Assembly: GCF_029589435.1 (NCBI RefSeq)
Contig: NZ_JARRAG010000001.1
Coordinates: 1,292,808-1,356,807 of the forward strand
Length of the DNA stretch: 64,000 nt
From: Paludisphaera mucosa
Lineage (GTDB): Bacteria; Planctomycetota; Planctomycetia; Isosphaerales; Isosphaeraceae
Reading direction: 5' to 3'
Of the stretch, positions 62,773-64,000 are shown piece by piece. Numbering within the stretch: position 1 is the first letter of the stretch; each line of letters begins with the position of its first letter. The notes below the pieces were generated by a model, which searched no databases, was not told the origin of the DNA, and saw nothing but the letters and a program-made list of their open reading frames with translations. Both the position numbers and the translations under genes were made by a program.

Positions 62773-64000
62773 ATGAACCGCGATGCCGCGCCGCTCAAAG
62801 TTCTGGTCTTCGGCTGCCTGGCCGCCTTGCTGCTGGTCTGCTTCCACCGGGTCTTCTTCGACGACCACCAATTTTCCTACCGCGACGCGGCCCACTATTA
62901 CTACCCCCTCTACGAACGCGTCCAGCGCGAGTGGGAGGCGGGCCGCTGGCCGCTCTGGGAAGCCGAGGAAAATGCGGGGATGCCCCTGTTGGGCAATCCC
63001 ACGGCCGCCGTCCTCTATCCCGGCAAGCTGGTCTACGCCGTCCTGCCCTACGCCTGGGCGGCTCGCACCTATATTGTGATGCACGTCGCGCTCGCGTTCA
63101 TGGCGATGCTCACCCTGATGCGATCCCTGGGAGTGAGCTGGACGGGCGCCGGACTGAGCGCGTTGTCCTACACGTTCTGCGGCCCGATCCTTTTCCAGTA
63201 CTGCAACGTCATCTTCCTGGTCGGGGCGGCCTGGCTGCCGCTGGGCTTCCTGGCGGTCGACCGCTGGGTCCGAACCGGGCGGCGGCTGGCCCTGGTCGGA
63301 CTGGCCTTCGTGCTGGGGATGCAGACGCTCGGCGGCGATCCGCAGGCGGCGTACCTGCTGGGCCTCTGCTCGCTGGCGTATGCGGCCGCAGCCGCCTGGT
63401 CTTCGGGCCGAGCGTTCCGGGAGGAAACCTCCAGGCCCGAACCCAAGAGATCGCGTCGCGTCGCGCTCGCGGCCCTCTGCCTCCTGGGAGCGGCCGCCTG
63501 GACGGCCGTCACCCTCGTCGTGGCCCATTTCGCTCCCATGTTGCGGCCCCGGCATCTCCCGGACAAGCCGACGCCTTCCCTGCCCTGGATGCTGTGGGCG
63601 CCGATGGTCGTGCCGATCGTCTGGGCGATGGTCTTGCTGATCTACTTCGGCAGGACGAGGCCGACGCCCGCGCGACGCATCCTCTGGCGGCTGACGTTCG
63701 GCCTGGGGACGGCGGCGGCGCTGGCGGCAGCGATGACGGCGGCGCAGCTCCTGCCCGTGCTCGAATTCACGCAACAAACCGTCCGCGCGTCCGAGGAAGG
63801 TCCTCACGAGATCTACCCGTTCAGCGTCGAGCCCTTCCGGATCGTCGAGATGTTCTGGCCGAACATCTTCGGGACGTATTTTCACGGCAACGCGAGCTGG
63901 ATCGACCTCATCAAGATCTCGGAGTCTCAGGGCAAGGTGTGGACGCCTTCGCTCTACCTCGGCGCGGCCGTCGTCCTCCTGGCGCTGCCGGCCCTGGCCT
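62773..64000 (+). CDS. YfhO-like polytopic membrane protein (partial, 3' end outside window)
   Basis: 409 residues visible, the frame running off the window. N-terminal TM about 8-25, then HQFSYRDAAHYYYPLYERVQREWEAGRWPLWE, which is the typical first periplasmic loop of YfhO/GT-C-like integral membrane glycosyltransferases, followed by at least seven further hydrophobic segments. YfhO-type proteins are implicated in glycosylation of teichoic acids or similar polymers in Firmicutes; in planctomycetes the acceptor is unknown. The ATG at 62773 follows the terminator of the previous gene. Confidence 0.8.
   Translation, partial: MNRDAAPLKVLVFGCLAALLLVCFHRVFFDDHQFSYRDAAHYYYPLYERVQREWEAGRWPLWEAEENAGMPLLGNPTAAVLYPGKLVYAVLPYAWAARTYIVMHVALAFMAMLTLMRSLGVSWTGAGLSALSYTFCGPILFQYCNVIFLVGAAWLPLGFLAVDRWVRTGRRLALVGLAFVLGMQTLGGDPQAAYLLGLCSLAYAAAAAWSSGRAFREETSRPEPKRSRRVALAALCLLGAAAWTAVTLVVAHFAPMLRPRHLPDKPTPSLPWMLWAPMVVPIVWAMVLLIYFGRTRPTPARRILWRLTFGLGTAAALAAAMTAAQLLPVLEFTQQTVRASEEGPHEIYPFSVEPFRIVEMFWPNIFGTYFHGNASWIDLIKISESQGKVWTPSLYLGAAVVLLALPALA

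Overview
The window is high-GC chromosomal DNA from a planctomycete, most likely Isosphaeraceae-like (Paludisphaera/Singulisphaera type). That call rests on family content: two DUF1559 proteins (one with a pilin-like leader), a DUF1501 plus DUF1549/DUF1553 cytochrome pair, a DUF1570 peptidase, Gfo/Idh/MocA and TIM-barrel sugar enzymes, and an ECF sigma factor. No rRNA, CRISPR array or phage module was seen. The species is inferred, not proven.

Layout. 1-2814 (minus): larC, a DUF6115-like anchored helix-turn-helix protein, a membrane protein and a partial family 2 glycosyltransferase, tightly packed. 2975-6988 (plus): ECF sigma factor, overlapping one-TM putative anti-sigma factor, and two secreted proteins. 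7010-12642 (minus): HD-domain protein, DUF937 protein and an LplT-Aas-type fusion for lysophospholipid repair. 12896-13894: a sugar-nucleotide epimerase. 13913-18793: a GxGYxYP-family gene split by a 3.1-kb IS66 element (14414-17537) with perfect 8-bp target duplications; the element also carries a serine recombinase.

19136-25938 (plus): a co-directional run with a cupin protein, two small membrane proteins, a TIM-barrel protein, a Gfo/Idh/MocA dehydrogenase, a D-tagatose 3-epimerase-type enzyme with all four catalytic residues correctly spaced, a secreted nuclease and a DUF2721 protein. This looks like a sugar/polyol conversion module. 25949-29354: typA/bipA and a divergent cation:proton antiporter. 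29542-31451: a second probable insertion element with a frameshifted IS4-like transposase and an unknown reverse-strand gene. 31586-41098: cardiolipin synthase-like protein, secreted hydrolase, LEA-like 11-mer repeat protein, M14 carboxypeptidase-like protein, two alcohol dehydrogenase-family proteins and a small membrane protein behind a palindrome-rich leader.

41141-49540 is the most distinctive region: a metal-efflux locus. A lipoprotein with a Met/His-rich tail, a CusB-like adaptor with three heavy-metal-binding modules plus a YHS-like domain but no recognisable alpha-hairpin, and a CusA-like pump with the Met triad plus an insertion of about 195 residues lie in one overlapping operon. 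A paralogous lipoprotein sits beside a DUF1559 gene just upstream on the other strand. tRNA-Ala(UGC) follows at 49607. 49714-64000 holds an enolase-superfamily enzyme, a serine beta-lactamase-fold hydrolase, a DUF1570 peptidase, the DUF1501/cytochrome pair, gamma carbonic anhydrase, a hotdog thioesterase, a 2[4Fe-4S] ferredoxin, a di-heme peroxidase-like cytochrome and a partial YfhO-like membrane protein.
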